Origin: Lachnospiraceae bacterium
GTDB lineage: Bacteria; Bacillota; Clostridia; Lachnospirales; Lachnospiraceae
Direction: 5' to 3'
Assembly (NCBI GenBank): GCA_016286035.1
Contig: JAEERY010000069.1
Span: 1 to 64,000, forward strand
Length of the DNA stretch: 64,000 nucleotides
Part shown: piece by piece, positions 16,509 through 26,159 of the stretch
Position numbering within the stretch: position 1 is the first letter of the stretch
Layout of the letters: each line of letters opens with the position of its first letter
Notes under the pieces: generated by a model
The model's database searches: none
The model's input: the letters and a program-made list of their open reading frames with translations, nothing else
What the model was told of the DNA's origin: nothing
Made by a program: the position numbers and the translations under genes

Positions 16509-17519
16509 TTACAACAGTGAAATTCCGGCTTCTTTGGCTTTTTCAGTAACATCCTCGGGCCAGAGTGAGCTCTGAACCTCGCCGATGTGTGCCTTCCGAA
16601 GGAAGAACATGCAAATTCTGCTCTGTCCGATACCTCCTCCGATAGTATAAGGAAGCTCTTTATCGATGATGGCCTTCTGGAAAGGAAGCTGTGCTCTTTC
16701 TTCGCAGCCTGCCTTCTTTAACTGGCTTACCATCGAATCCTCGTCAACTCTTATACCCATGCTCGAAAGCTCAAGTGCTATGTCAAGAACGGGATAGTAA
16801 ACGATTATATCTGCGTTGAGCTCCCAGTCATCGTAGTCGGGTGCTCTTCCGTCATGCTTCTCGCCATTTGATAAAAGGTCACCGATCTTCATAAGACATA
16901 CGGCGCCTTTTTCCTTTGTGATCAGATATTCACGCTCTTTAGCGCTCTTATCCGGGTACATGTCAAGGAGTTCCTGTGTTGTTATGAAGAATATATCCTT
17001 GGGAAGGATCTCCTGGATGTAATCATAACGGATGGCCATGTACTTTTCTGTCTTTCTTAATACATCGAAAACAGTCCTTACAACGCTCTTTAAGGTCTCC
17101 TGTGTTCTTTCTTCCTTTAAGATTATCTTTTCCCAGTCCCACTGGTCCACATATATGGAATGGATGTTATCGGTATCTTCGTCTCTCCTGATGGCGCTCA
17201 TATCGGTATAAAGGCCTTTACCCGGTACAAAGCCGTATTTCTTAAGAGCATATCTTTTCCACTTTGCAAGACTGTGAACTATCTCCGCCTCTTTCTCGTT
17301 CTGCTCCTTGATGCCGAACTTTACAGGTCTCTCAACGCCGTTAAGATTATCATTTAAGCCGGACTCGGGTGTTACGAACAAAGGTGCCGAAACACGCAGT
17401 AGATCCAGTTTTTCTGCCAGCAGGTTCTGGAAAAAGTCCTTGACCGTCTTGATACCTACCTGAGTATCGTACAGGTTCAACTGAGACTTGTATCCTTCCG
17501 GAATTTTAATAGTTCCCAT
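16509..17519 (-). CDS. asnA: Aspartate--ammonia ligase
   Basis: A 336-residue ammonia-dependent asparagine synthetase. It makes asparagine from aspartate, ammonia and ATP. Full length for the family (about 330). Recognisable stretches are LLRVSAPLFV near residue 40, the long central FGIKEQNEKEAEIVHSLAKW, SIYVDQWDWEK and the C-terminal GGGIGQSRICMFFL, the class II synthetase-like ATP-binding arginine motif. GAAAGGG precedes the ATG. It stands alone between the HPr-like gene and the CPBP protease; no T-box leader fits in the short upstream gap. Confidence 0.95.
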   Translation of the reverse strand: MGTIKIPEGYKSQLNLYDTQVGIKTVKDFFQNLLAEKLDLLRVSAPLFVTPESGLNDNLNGVERPVKFGIKEQNEKEAEIVHSLAKWKRYALKKYGFVPGKGLYTDMSAIRRDEDTDNIHSIYVDQWDWEKIILKEERTQETLKSVVRTVFDVLRKTEKYMAIRYDYIQEILPKDIFFITTQELLDMYPDKSAKEREYLITKEKGAVCLMKIGDLLSNGEKHDGRAPDYDDWELNADIIVYYPVLDIALELSSMGIRVDEDSMVSQLKKAGCEERAQLPFQKAIIDKELPYTIGGGIGQSRICMFFLRKAHIGEVQSSLWPEDVTEKAKEAGISLL

Positions 17520-17593
17520 GATGTTTTCCCTTTCTTATTTAAGTGTGGTTTTACGTTTAACCTCACAATATTTATAAAATATTTTTCATCGTA

Positions 17594-18451
17594 TCACTGA
17601 CGTTTTGACGTGTCAATGTTTTCAGCGCCAAATAGCATATATACAGACACTGCGCAAAGTATGATCTGTACGATCATTCCGGGTATTGAGAAGGCCGCAT
17701 CGCGAAGAGGGGATATGCTCATCGTTATATATACGACCGTATTTGCCATGCAGTGGAAGATCATGGGGTATATAAACGAGCCGAATCTTTCATATATAAG
17801 CCCTATCATCAGTCCCATTAAAAAGGCATACACGAACTGGATGAGATTGCCGTGGCTTATGCCAAAGAGCAGCGCTCCGGCAACCAGTGCTATCGGAAGA
17901 TCAAAGAACCTCCTAAGCCTGTTATATATGATCCCTCTGTGGACTATCTCTTCGGTAACAGGTGTTATTATGCCGTATATCGGTATTCCAAGCCATACAG
18001 GCAGTGAAAACTGGGCAGAAGCCGTCTTGGAAAATCCCGATGAAACGGATGTGAATCCGCTCTTTATCGCTATCACGTTTAAAAGCAGTGATAGAGAAAG
18101 CGAAAGGCACAGCACAAAGCCGATATTCCTTCCAAGGTTTTCTTTTTGGGGTTCAATGACCGGATATTCCTTCTTAAATGAATACAAAAGAGGCAGCACC
18201 GCGATAATGAGCGCCAGCACCCTTATAGACGAAGCAAAGAACAGCGAATGGCTCTTAAAAGTCTGTGATACGCTCGTTCCGTACTGCCCCGTTCCTATAA
18301 GGTAGGCAGCTCCAAGCGTCACTATCTGGTTAAGATAGTAATACACAAACTCGGGTGACATGCACATGAGGGCTCTTACAAACGAGTTCTTGGGCATATA
18401 TGCACTTTGTTTAACTCTCTCACCGATCGGGGCGATGGTCAGTTTCTTCAT
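17594..18451 (-). CDS. CPBP-family intramembrane metalloprotease
   Basis: A 285-residue polytopic protein of the CPBP (CaaX protease and bacteriocin-processing) family. The active-site motifs are intact: EExxxR at E167-E168-x3-R172 (TEEIVHR), FxxxH ending at H200 (FGISH) and HxxxN at H233-N237 (HCMAN). These coordinate a metal inside the membrane. Substrates in bacteria are generally unknown; some members protect against bacteriocins. I choose the ATG at 18449-18451, preceded by GTGGAAAG. It is divergent from the thiamine pyrophosphokinase gene. Confidence 0.85.
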   Translation of the reverse strand: MKKLTIAPIGERVKQSAYMPKNSFVRALMCMSPEFVYYYLNQIVTLGAAYLIGTGQYGTSVSQTFKSHSLFFASSIRVLALIIAVLPLLYSFKKEYPVIEPQKENLGRNIGFVLCLSLSLSLLLNVIAIKSGFTSVSSGFSKTASAQFSLPVWLGIPIYGIITPVTEEIVHRGIIYNRLRRFFDLPIALVAGALLFGISHGNLIQFVYAFLMGLMIGLIYERFGSFIYPMIFHCMANTVVYITMSISPLRDAAFSIPGMIVQIILCAVSVYMLFGAENIDTSKRQ

Positions 18452-18476
18452 AATCTTTCCACTCAATATAAAAAAA

Positions 18477-18485
18477 TGATATAAT
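18477..18485 (+). promoter_or_regulatory. Extended -10 promoter of thiN
   Basis: TGATATAAT: the TG at 18477-18478 and the perfect -10 at 18480-18485. No good -35 is present. AAGGAGGAG and the ATG of thiN follow at normal distances. Confidence 0.5.
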
Positions 18486-18508
18486 AAACTCATCAAGGAG
18501 GAGTTCTT

Positions 18509-19132
18509 ATGGGTACATGTCTTATCATATCCGGCGGTGATTTCTCACCCATCCCGGACAATATTCATTACGATTACGTTATAGCCTGCGATCACGGCTA
18601 CGATCATGCGCGCAAATTAAAGATAAAGCCTGATCTTGTCGTGGGTGACTTTGACAGCTGCGATACACAGGTCAGCGATCTTGGCGATATCCCCGTAAGG
18701 GAATTCCCCTCACACAAGGATGACAGTGATACAATGCTTGCGATAAGATACGCCCTTTCCGCAGGATACAAGCACGTTATCATATGCTGTGCTTTGGGCG
18801 GTCGCTTAGATCATACGCTTGCAAACATACAGAGCATGGCTTTTGTAGCGAGCCACGGCGGCGAATGCGAGCTTGTGAGCACCTCCGAATATCTTCGTAC
18901 CTTCACGGGCGGAGTACTTCATCTTCCCAGAAAGGACGGATACTCTCTGTCTGTCTATTCTCTTTCCGACAAGTGTACAAATGTGAGCATCTACGGCTCC
19001 GCTTATGATATAAGGGAAGCCACGATAACAAACACCTTTCCGCTTGGCCTTAGCAACTACTGGAAAAACGAGAGCGTAACTCTCACAATGTCTGACGGCA
19101 TACTCTTGATAGTCGAATCACTGTGCATCTAG
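18509..19132 (+). CDS. thiN: Thiamine pyrophosphokinase
   Basis: A 207-residue enzyme that transfers pyrophosphate from ATP to thiamine. The N-terminal domain has ACDHGYDHARKLKIKPDLVVGDFDS, where GDFDS binds metal, and PSHKDDSDTMLAIRYAL matches the D-K-D-x-T-D region. The C-terminal beta domain ends with SVTLTMSDGILLIVES. Length and order fit single-function bacterial thiamine pyrophosphokinase. AAGGAGGAG lies eight bases before the ATG. The last codon and stop share CTAG with the stop of the convergent addA gene. Confidence 0.92.
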   Translation: MGTCLIISGGDFSPIPDNIHYDYVIACDHGYDHARKLKIKPDLVVGDFDSCDTQVSDLGDIPVREFPSHKDDSDTMLAIRYALSAGYKHVIICCALGGRLDHTLANIQSMAFVASHGGECELVSTSEYLRTFTGGVLHLPRKDGYSLSVYSLSDKCTNVSIYGSAYDIREATITNTFPLGLSNYWKNESVTLTMSDGILLIVESLCI

Positions 19133-22100
19133 ATAAGCTTGATCGTCTCTTCCAGTGCAAATGAATATATGAGCTTTTCGCTTACTTCTTTTTTAAGTAT
19201 CCTCTCAAGCGCTTCCTTATAAAAATCAAGCTGAAGAGCATACCTGTCCTCAAGAGCTTTTTGGCTGTTAACGGCATCGGTCTTATAATCCATCAGGATG
19301 ATCTTTCCGTCCTCTTCAAAGAACACATCGATGATACCCTGTATAAGTACGTTTTCCTCTTTTGGGAAATCTTTGTTCAATCTGTCGGCATTTATACCAA
19401 GCACAAAAGGCTGCTCGATATAAAGATCCCCTCTCTTTGCAGCAAGGCACATCCGCTTTCCAAGATCAGAAAAAACAAATGTTATTACCTTTTCTACATC
19501 CACAAGATCGGCATCCTCTCTGTTTAGCCTTCCGGATGCTACCTCATTTTCAATGACAGAAATGACATGGGTTCGTTGACTGCTACAGTCATCGTTTTCA
19601 TGCCCGACAGTTCCCGCAAAATCGAACAGTTCCATAACTCTGTGGTAAGCACTTCCTCTTGCCGTTCCGCTCACCTTTTTAACGCTTGACACAAATGACG
19701 GGATGTATCTTTCGCTCTCATGCTCGGTAAAAAACCTGTCCGGGAGCTCTTCCAGCTCGCCGCTTAAAAGCTTATCCCTTATGGCTGCGACTTTGAGTTC
19801 GGAAACACTTGTTTTCGTATAAAGGCCTTCCAGATCGCTGTGGGTATATTTAAACATGATTTTATTTTTGATATCATCAATTTCCGTTTCTGCTGTTATT
19901 TTATCGCAGTCCTTTATGCTTCTTATGAGCTCCAGTTTTTTATGCTGTCTGTCAATGCCCTCGCTTAAGGCTTTCTCATCGCACTGATCAGGAGTGATGA
20001 CCCTGATATCTGTTACCTTTGTATCACAGGCCTTTAAGAGCGCATCAAGATATGTCGATATGCTGCTCCTTACGTAGTAGGGAAGAGTCGCTTTTTTACT
20101 TCCCGAATACATCTGAGAATACATACCGTACTTATCGACAAGAGCAGACGCATTCTCGGCGCATGCGGTCATGATCAGCTTTTCCTTTGCTCTGGTCATC
20201 GCAACATACAAAACACGAAGCTCTTCAGCGACAGTCTCAAGCTTGATGGATTTGCCTAAAACGTTATACCTGATATCGGTATGTTTGACATTCTTTTTTG
20301 TATCCACATAATCAAGACCGATACCCAGATGCCTCTCAAAAAGAAGGCTCTCGTATGAGTCCTGATAGTTTATCCTCTTTTGTGTACCGCAGATAAACAC
20401 CACGGGGAATTCAAGGCCCTTTGACTTGTGTATGCTCATGATCCTTACGACATCGGCCTGCTCGTCAACGGTCATTGCCTCGCCGAAATCTATCTCATAT
20501 GAGCGAATCTCATTGATATATCTTATGAAATGATACAGGCCCTTAAACGAGCCGCTCTCATACTGCCTTGCCTTTTCTATGAGCATGTACACGTTTGATC
20601 TTCTCTGATCCCCGAAAGGCATGGATGATACATAAAAAAGATATCCGCTTTCTGTCACTATATCTTCCAAAAGCTCATTTATGGGAGTGTAGGCGATCTT
20701 CTTTCTCACAGAGGTGATAAAGTCGATAAATGCGCTGCATTTGGCTTTTATATCATCCGTTATCAGTGAACCTTCGGCTGTATCCTCATCGGCGGTACTT
20801 ACGATCGCATCGAAAAGCTCCTCTTTATGCTCGGATCTTATGATCGCTATCTCATCGGCATTTAACTTGCCGAAATACTCGGTAAGTACACCGTAAAGGG
20901 CGATCTCATCGAGCGGATTATCAAGGATATGCAACAGATTTAAGAGATTCTTTATCTCATAGGCAGAAAAATATCCTGTCTTTGACGATATAAACGCGGG
21001 GATCCCGGCGCTGTCGAGAGCTTTCTTAAAGACATCGTCCCAGCCTTTGTTGCTTCGAAGTAAGATCACTATATCCCTGTAGCTCACCGGACGGATGTTC
21101 CCTTTATCAGTGATAAGGAATTTTCCGACCATCTCCTTTATCCTTTGAGCCACCATTTTTGCTTCCTGTTCCTGTGTGGAAGCTCTTGACTCGGTATCCT
21201 TGTCAAGGATCATGATCTCGCTTTTATTATCCTGTTCTATCTCGGGATATTCGGCTTTTGCATATAGTCTTGCGGCACTGTCGTATGAAATGTTTCCAAG
21301 ATCCGCATCCATCAGCCTTTCAAATATCTGATTGACACTGTTAACGACCTGTACTCTGCTCCTGTAATTGGCGCAAAGATCTATCCTTATGCTGTTTTGA
21401 TCGTTTTTGTCGTTATATCTGTCAAACTTTTCCATGAACAGCTCTGGGCAGGCCCTTCTGAAGCTGTAGATGCTCTGTTTTACGTCTCCTACCATGAAAC
21501 GGTTGAATCTTTTATTTGCTTCTCCCGACAATACCTCAAGGATCTTTTCCTGTACGGGGTTTGAATCCTGATACTCATCGACCATGATCTCATCATAGAC
21601 ATCCCTGTAATCGAGAGCAGTCTTGGTGGGAACATACTCATCGTCAAGCTTTTTATACAGGATATCTATCGCAAGATGCTCCATATCGGAGAAATCTATT
21701 ATCTTTCTTTGTCTTTTTTCTTTTGAAAGCTTCTCATCATACAAAAGAAGCACGTTTGAAAGAGCATTCACAACCTTTGAATTCTCTTTCATGCCGAGTA
21801 TGACGTTACCTGCCGGCATGCAATAAAAGGATTTGGACAGTTCGGAAAGCATGTCCTTTACGGCATCCCTTATATCCTTTGACATCTGCTTTTGTGTTTC
21901 ATCGACCTCAGCATTCTTTTTTGTACCCAGGCGCGCATAATCAAGGTTAAGGAGAGCATTTCTGTACTCGGTGTAGGTTTTTAGGTCAAAAAAACCTTCT
22001 ATCATCGCCTTATCCGAAAGCAGGGCGTCTTTATACATAAATGCGCCGCCGGCCTCGGATACAAGTTCGATGTTATATTCGGTAAGCCTATATGCCTCCC

Positions 22101-22767
22101 TTATTATCCTTTCCGTATATCTCTTAAGTTCTTCTCCCCATGCGGTCTTTAGGATGTTATCCTCGCTGTCGCACTCGTAGTCCTTTTTTCTCTCCTCAAT
22201 GTATTCTGTGACAAAGGGGTTGTTGCGGCATACCAGATAGGAATCGAGTATTATCTGTTTTAATCCGCTGAGAGTGTTCTTTGATGAGAATCTGTCCGCC
22301 AGAAGTCTTATATCCTCATTGTCTTCTTCAAACAGCTCTTCGATAAGATCATCTGCGACCTCACCTTCGACAAGCTTTATCTCGCCGCTTTCAGCCACTC
22401 TGAAAGAAGGATCGAGTCCTATTGCCGAAAAATCGTTCCTGATAAGAGTCAGGCAGAACCCGTGTATCGTGGATATCTGTGCATTGTGTATGAGCATGGC
22501 CTGTTTTACAAGATGCTCATCCTGCGGATTCTCTTTGATCTGCGTGTTTATGGCATCCTCTATCCTCATCCTCATCTCGGAAGCGGCTGCCTCCGTATAG
22601 GTGAGCACAAGTATCCTGTCGATGTCGACAGGCCTTTCCTTATCCGTTATCTTCTCTATGATCCTTTGAACAAGAACTGTTGTCTTTCCGCTGCCCGCAG
22701 CAGCAGAGACAAGGATGTTTTTATCTCTTGTGTTTATGACTTTAAGCTGTTCTTCGGAAAAGTTCAT
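19129..22767 (-). CDS. addA: ATP-dependent helicase/nuclease subunit A
   Basis: A 1212-residue UvrD/Rep-type helicase fused to a RecB-like nuclease. Walker A is VSAAAGSGKTTVLVQR at about residues 20-35, motif II is MVDEYQDSNPVQ, motif VI is ELRVLYVAMTRAKEKL, and the nuclease motif is IILMDYKTDAV near residue 1155. AddA and AddB together process double-strand breaks to Chi-like sites for RecA loading. The ATG overlaps the addB stop (ATGA). The size is typical of AddA (about 1200-1250). Confidence 0.97.
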   Translation of the reverse strand: MNFSEEQLKVINTRDKNILVSAAAGSGKTTVLVQRIIEKITDKERPVDIDRILVLTYTEAAASEMRMRIEDAINTQIKENPQDEHLVKQAMLIHNAQISTIHGFCLTLIRNDFSAIGLDPSFRVAESGEIKLVEGEVADDLIEELFEEDNEDIRLLADRFSSKNTLSGLKQIILDSYLVCRNNPFVTEYIEERKKDYECDSEDNILKTAWGEELKRYTERIIREAYRLTEYNIELVSEAGGAFMYKDALLSDKAMIEGFFDLKTYTEYRNALLNLDYARLGTKKNAEVDETQKQMSKDIRDAVKDMLSELSKSFYCMPAGNVILGMKENSKVVNALSNVLLLYDEKLSKEKRQRKIIDFSDMEHLAIDILYKKLDDEYVPTKTALDYRDVYDEIMVDEYQDSNPVQEKILEVLSGEANKRFNRFMVGDVKQSIYSFRRACPELFMEKFDRYNDKNDQNSIRIDLCANYRSRVQVVNSVNQIFERLMDADLGNISYDSAARLYAKAEYPEIEQDNKSEIMILDKDTESRASTQEQEAKMVAQRIKEMVGKFLITDKGNIRPVSYRDIVILLRSNKGWDDVFKKALDSAGIPAFISSKTGYFSAYEIKNLLNLLHILDNPLDEIALYGVLTEYFGKLNADEIAIIRSEHKEELFDAIVSTADEDTAEGSLITDDIKAKCSAFIDFITSVRKKIAYTPINELLEDIVTESGYLFYVSSMPFGDQRRSNVYMLIEKARQYESGSFKGLYHFIRYINEIRSYEIDFGEAMTVDEQADVVRIMSIHKSKGLEFPVVFICGTQKRINYQDSYESLLFERHLGIGLDYVDTKKNVKHTDIRYNVLGKSIKLETVAEELRVLYVAMTRAKEKLIMTACAENASALVDKYGMYSQMYSGSKKATLPYYVRSSISTYLDALLKACDTKVTDIRVITPDQCDEKALSEGIDRQHKKLELIRSIKDCDKITAETEIDDIKNKIMFKYTHSDLEGLYTKTSVSELKVAAIRDKLLSGELEELPDRFFTEHESERYIPSFVSSVKKVSGTARGSAYHRVMELFDFAGTVGHENDDCSSQRTHVISVIENEVASGRLNREDADLVDVEKVITFVFSDLGKRMCLAAKRGDLYIEQPFVLGINADRLNKDFPKEENVLIQGIIDVFFEEDGKIILMDYKTDAVNSQKALEDRYALQLDFYKEALERILKKEVSEKLIYSFALEETIKLI

Positions 22768-25700
22768 TTAAGTTCTTCCCTCATCTTTGCAAGGATCTCA
22801 TCATCGGTCAGCTTTTTGATCCGTTTCATGTCAAATCCTTCAAGTCTTACGTCAAATCCGCAGATATCTTTGTATGAGCAGTACATGCAGGAATCTTTCT
22901 GCTCATCTTCCTTTACCGGATTCTTTGAGATGTTTCCTGATATGATCTCCTGTCCTATCTTTTTAAGCTTATAATCCGCATAATCCGTCAAAAGCCGCAT
23001 ATCTTCTGCATTTATAACGGATGATCGTTTACTGTAACTTCCGTCTTTATTAAATCCTAAATTAACAATATCAGATGTTCCGCTTGTTAATCCGGTGAGT
23101 CCGAGTACATTTTCGGGGTCATCGTTTATAAGACCTTTGGTCTTAAGATCCTGTCTTATGAGAGCATTGATCTTCTCTTCATCGGTCTCATTGTCGGCAT
23201 TGACCGTATTGTCAGCAACACGGTAGTAGAGCATGGCACCCGGCCTTATCTCCTTACCTTTAAATTTTTCGCCCGTTTTCTTCATGCCCTCAGCCATATA
23301 TACCACAAGCTGAAGCTGAAGTCCGTGATAGAAGTTCAAAAGAGAAAAGTCCCTGTTGCCGGTCTTGTAATCTATGACCTTTACATAGACACTGTCATCT
23401 TTATTTAAGGTATCCATCCTGTCTATGCTGCCCTTTAATTCCATCTTTTCCTTCTCGCTCAAGGCAACATTTATCTCATCAAGCGTATAAGCCCTCTTGA
23501 ATCTCACTTCCAGACCGGAGATGTCATACTGACCTGCCTTAAGCTGGTATGTGAGCACGTCAACGGCCTTTTTAAGGGTCTTTCTCATCCTTGTTCGTAT
23601 ATATGAGCCTTCTTTGTTCTCACGCAGAATCGGGCCCATTTTATCCGCAGCGCTGTCAAGCGCCTCATCAAGTATGCTCTCAGCCTCTGATTGAGGTATA
23701 TCGGTCCACGAGAGGCCTTTCTCGGCCAGTTTGTTTCCGTATGTCTCAAGGGTCTTATGGAAGATATTTCCCATATCCCTGTTATCAAGGCTGTATTCTT
23801 CCCTTTCCTTTAACGAAAGCCCGTATCTTAAGAAATACGCATATGCACAGCTTGCAAACTGTTCCATACGGCTCACACTCGCAAGCATCTTCTCGCCGTA
23901 GAGTATGCCCGCTATCTTCGCATCAAGCCTTTCGGGATCGTACTCAAAGAAACTGTTTTTAACAAACATGTCAAGAAGCGCATCGCTTCCTTCAAGTCCC
24001 ATGGCACGTAAGATATCTATGGAGCGCATCAGCTCGCTCTTCTTATCCTCGCCAAGGCCGGTTTCGGCATATCTTCTCATAAGATCACAGATATGCTCCT
24101 TAAGGCCCGTTATATCATCTATGCTCTCTATAGTTCTTTTAAGGGTGCTCCTTTCGACCGCAATCCTGCCAAAAAGCGACTTTATGAGCGGTATTATGTA
24201 TGCGGGGCGAAGGCTCTTTCCTTCATTGTCCACGTCGCTGTATGACAAAAACAGCTTCTCGGAGGGTTTTACCAGGTTGCTGTACATATAGAACCTGTGT
24301 ATGAAGAGTTTCTGTCTCGGAGTCGGTGCAAGCTCAAGCTGCATGTCGTTTAGGGAGAGGTATTCTCTTTCCATGTCTGAAAGAATGCTGCATTTTGAGC
24401 TCTTTTTGGGCACATAGCCGTCATCTAAACCGATAAAGAACAGGTATTTTACGGGTTTTAAGCGGCTTCTTTCCATATCTCCGACAATGACCCTGTCGAC
24501 ACTCGCAGGGATGGTCCCGACGCTTATCTCCGAGAATCCGGCCTCAACTATATCGTAGAATTCCTCGAGGGTCAGCTCTTCGTCACCCAAAAGATCATAT
24601 ATCTGTTCAAAGAGCTCCATGGTAAGCCTGTAGATCTGCGAATACTCCTTTTGCATGGTGAATTCGCCTTGAGAAGCAAACTCCTCTTCATAGCTCTTTA
24701 TCCTGTCATATACACCGCATGCCTCACAGCACTCGTAGAGCGCTTTTACATACTCTGTAGCCTTTCGTTTGCCGTTTGCCTTTATATTTGAATCAAAGAC
24801 AGCCTTAATGCCCTCTGTGAGCGTTATGCGCACTCTGTTTGCGATCTCTGCAAGCTCGGCATTGTTATCCTCTATATATGACATATAGCGCTTTCTGCCC
24901 CTGAATCCGCTCTTTATGCAGAAATTCTCAAACATATCCACATCTCTTGCGTCAAGGTCTATCATACCGCTTCTTAAGTACCTTATAACACTCTCATGGT
25001 CAAAGTCCTTCATTATCATCTTAAGAAGGCTCTTTATATACTCAACGAAGGGATTTAATACTATCGCTCTTGTCTTGTCTATATAAGTAGGTATGTTATA
25101 CCTGGCAAATATCCTCTTTATCTGGCTCTCATAGCTGTCGATACTTCCGGTTATCACAGCGATATCCCTGTAATATGCCCCGTCTGATACAAGCCTTCTT
25201 ATCTGCATCGCCATATGCGATACCTCATCGCTAACATCCTCTCCCTCATAGATTGAAAGGCTCTCAGGAATTTCAGGGTATTCAGCCGGAGGATATCTGA
25301 ATATATGTCGCTCAAGATGCATAAGATCGGGTTTTTGAGCAAACCTGTGATTAACCTGACACTTAAAGTCTTTTAAAATCTCAGTGCCGTTTTCTTTTGC
25401 AGTCCTTATAAGAGTGTCATAGGATCTTTTTGTAAGGTCAAAAAGGCTTTCCTTGCTTTCCGGGTCTTCAAGCGTTAATGTCACATACACCATCCTGCAA
25501 AGCTGCATGAGAGCAGATACTACCTTCATCTGTACAGGTGTAAAACCCGTGAATCCGTCAAATACCACGACGCTGTCTTTGATCATCGAAGAATTAAAGA
25601 GTTCGCGCGCCAAAAGATCCATGGATTCCTCCGTGGTTATATACTGCTCGCCCGTATATTCAATAAATCTTTCATAGAGAGTTTTAAGATCCGTGAGCTT

Positions 25701-26159
25701 TGCTTTTAATGCGCCTTTTTTCTCACAGTATGCTATAAGAGAATTAAGCTGTTCGGGTCCTATCCCGTACTGCATGAATTCAGAAATGGAGGATTTTACC
25801 TCGTGAATGAAACCTGTTCTTGAAAGATTGCCGCTAAGGTAGGGGATATCATCCTTTATACCTGATGCCAGCCTCCTTAGAACAAGACTTTTACCCGTAT
25901 CGTCAAGTACGGGTCTGTTGGCAGAATTTGTCTCTTCGAATATCCTGTGAGCCATCCTTGAAAAGCTAAGCACATCGATGTTCATTATGCCGCCGCCTGC
26001 CATACGAACCATGTCGGCCTGCGTCTGCATGGTGAACTGATCCGGGACAACTATAAAGAAACGTCCCTTTTGATCTTTCTTTGACATCTCAAAGATCTGC
26101 TTATAGATATATTCGCTTTTTCCGGTGCCGGATGCACCGATTATCATCTGTAATCCCAT
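22764..26159 (-). CDS. addB: ATP-dependent nuclease subunit B
   Basis: A 1131-residue partner of AddA. It begins with MGLQMIIGASGTGKSEYIYK, a Walker A motif. The C-terminal nuclease has VKVIDYKTGNRDF. The four cysteines of the iron-sulfur staple are visible: one in FASCAYAYFLRYGL and three in DSCMYCSYKDICGF. The helicase-like centre is degenerate, as usual. AddB recognises Chi-like sequences and degrades the 5' strand. The start codon overlaps the stop of the HD-domain gene (TGATG), linking all four genes. Confidence 0.97.
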   Translation of the reverse strand: MGLQMIIGASGTGKSEYIYKQIFEMSKKDQKGRFFIVVPDQFTMQTQADMVRMAGGGIMNIDVLSFSRMAHRIFEETNSANRPVLDDTGKSLVLRRLASGIKDDIPYLSGNLSRTGFIHEVKSSISEFMQYGIGPEQLNSLIAYCEKKGALKAKLTDLKTLYERFIEYTGEQYITTEESMDLLARELFNSSMIKDSVVVFDGFTGFTPVQMKVVSALMQLCRMVYVTLTLEDPESKESLFDLTKRSYDTLIRTAKENGTEILKDFKCQVNHRFAQKPDLMHLERHIFRYPPAEYPEIPESLSIYEGEDVSDEVSHMAMQIRRLVSDGAYYRDIAVITGSIDSYESQIKRIFARYNIPTYIDKTRAIVLNPFVEYIKSLLKMIMKDFDHESVIRYLRSGMIDLDARDVDMFENFCIKSGFRGRKRYMSYIEDNNAELAEIANRVRITLTEGIKAVFDSNIKANGKRKATEYVKALYECCEACGVYDRIKSYEEEFASQGEFTMQKEYSQIYRLTMELFEQIYDLLGDEELTLEEFYDIVEAGFSEISVGTIPASVDRVIVGDMERSRLKPVKYLFFIGLDDGYVPKKSSKCSILSDMEREYLSLNDMQLELAPTPRQKLFIHRFYMYSNLVKPSEKLFLSYSDVDNEGKSLRPAYIIPLIKSLFGRIAVERSTLKRTIESIDDITGLKEHICDLMRRYAETGLGEDKKSELMRSIDILRAMGLEGSDALLDMFVKNSFFEYDPERLDAKIAGILYGEKMLASVSRMEQFASCAYAYFLRYGLSLKEREEYSLDNRDMGNIFHKTLETYGNKLAEKGLSWTDIPQSEAESILDEALDSAADKMGPILRENKEGSYIRTRMRKTLKKAVDVLTYQLKAGQYDISGLEVRFKRAYTLDEINVALSEKEKMELKGSIDRMDTLNKDDSVYVKVIDYKTGNRDFSLLNFYHGLQLQLVVYMAEGMKKTGEKFKGKEIRPGAMLYYRVADNTVNADNETDEEKINALIRQDLKTKGLINDDPENVLGLTGLTSGTSDIVNLGFNKDGSYSKRSSVINAEDMRLLTDYADYKLKKIGQEIISGNISKNPVKEDEQKDSCMYCSYKDICGFDVRLEGFDMKRIKKLTDDEILAKMREELK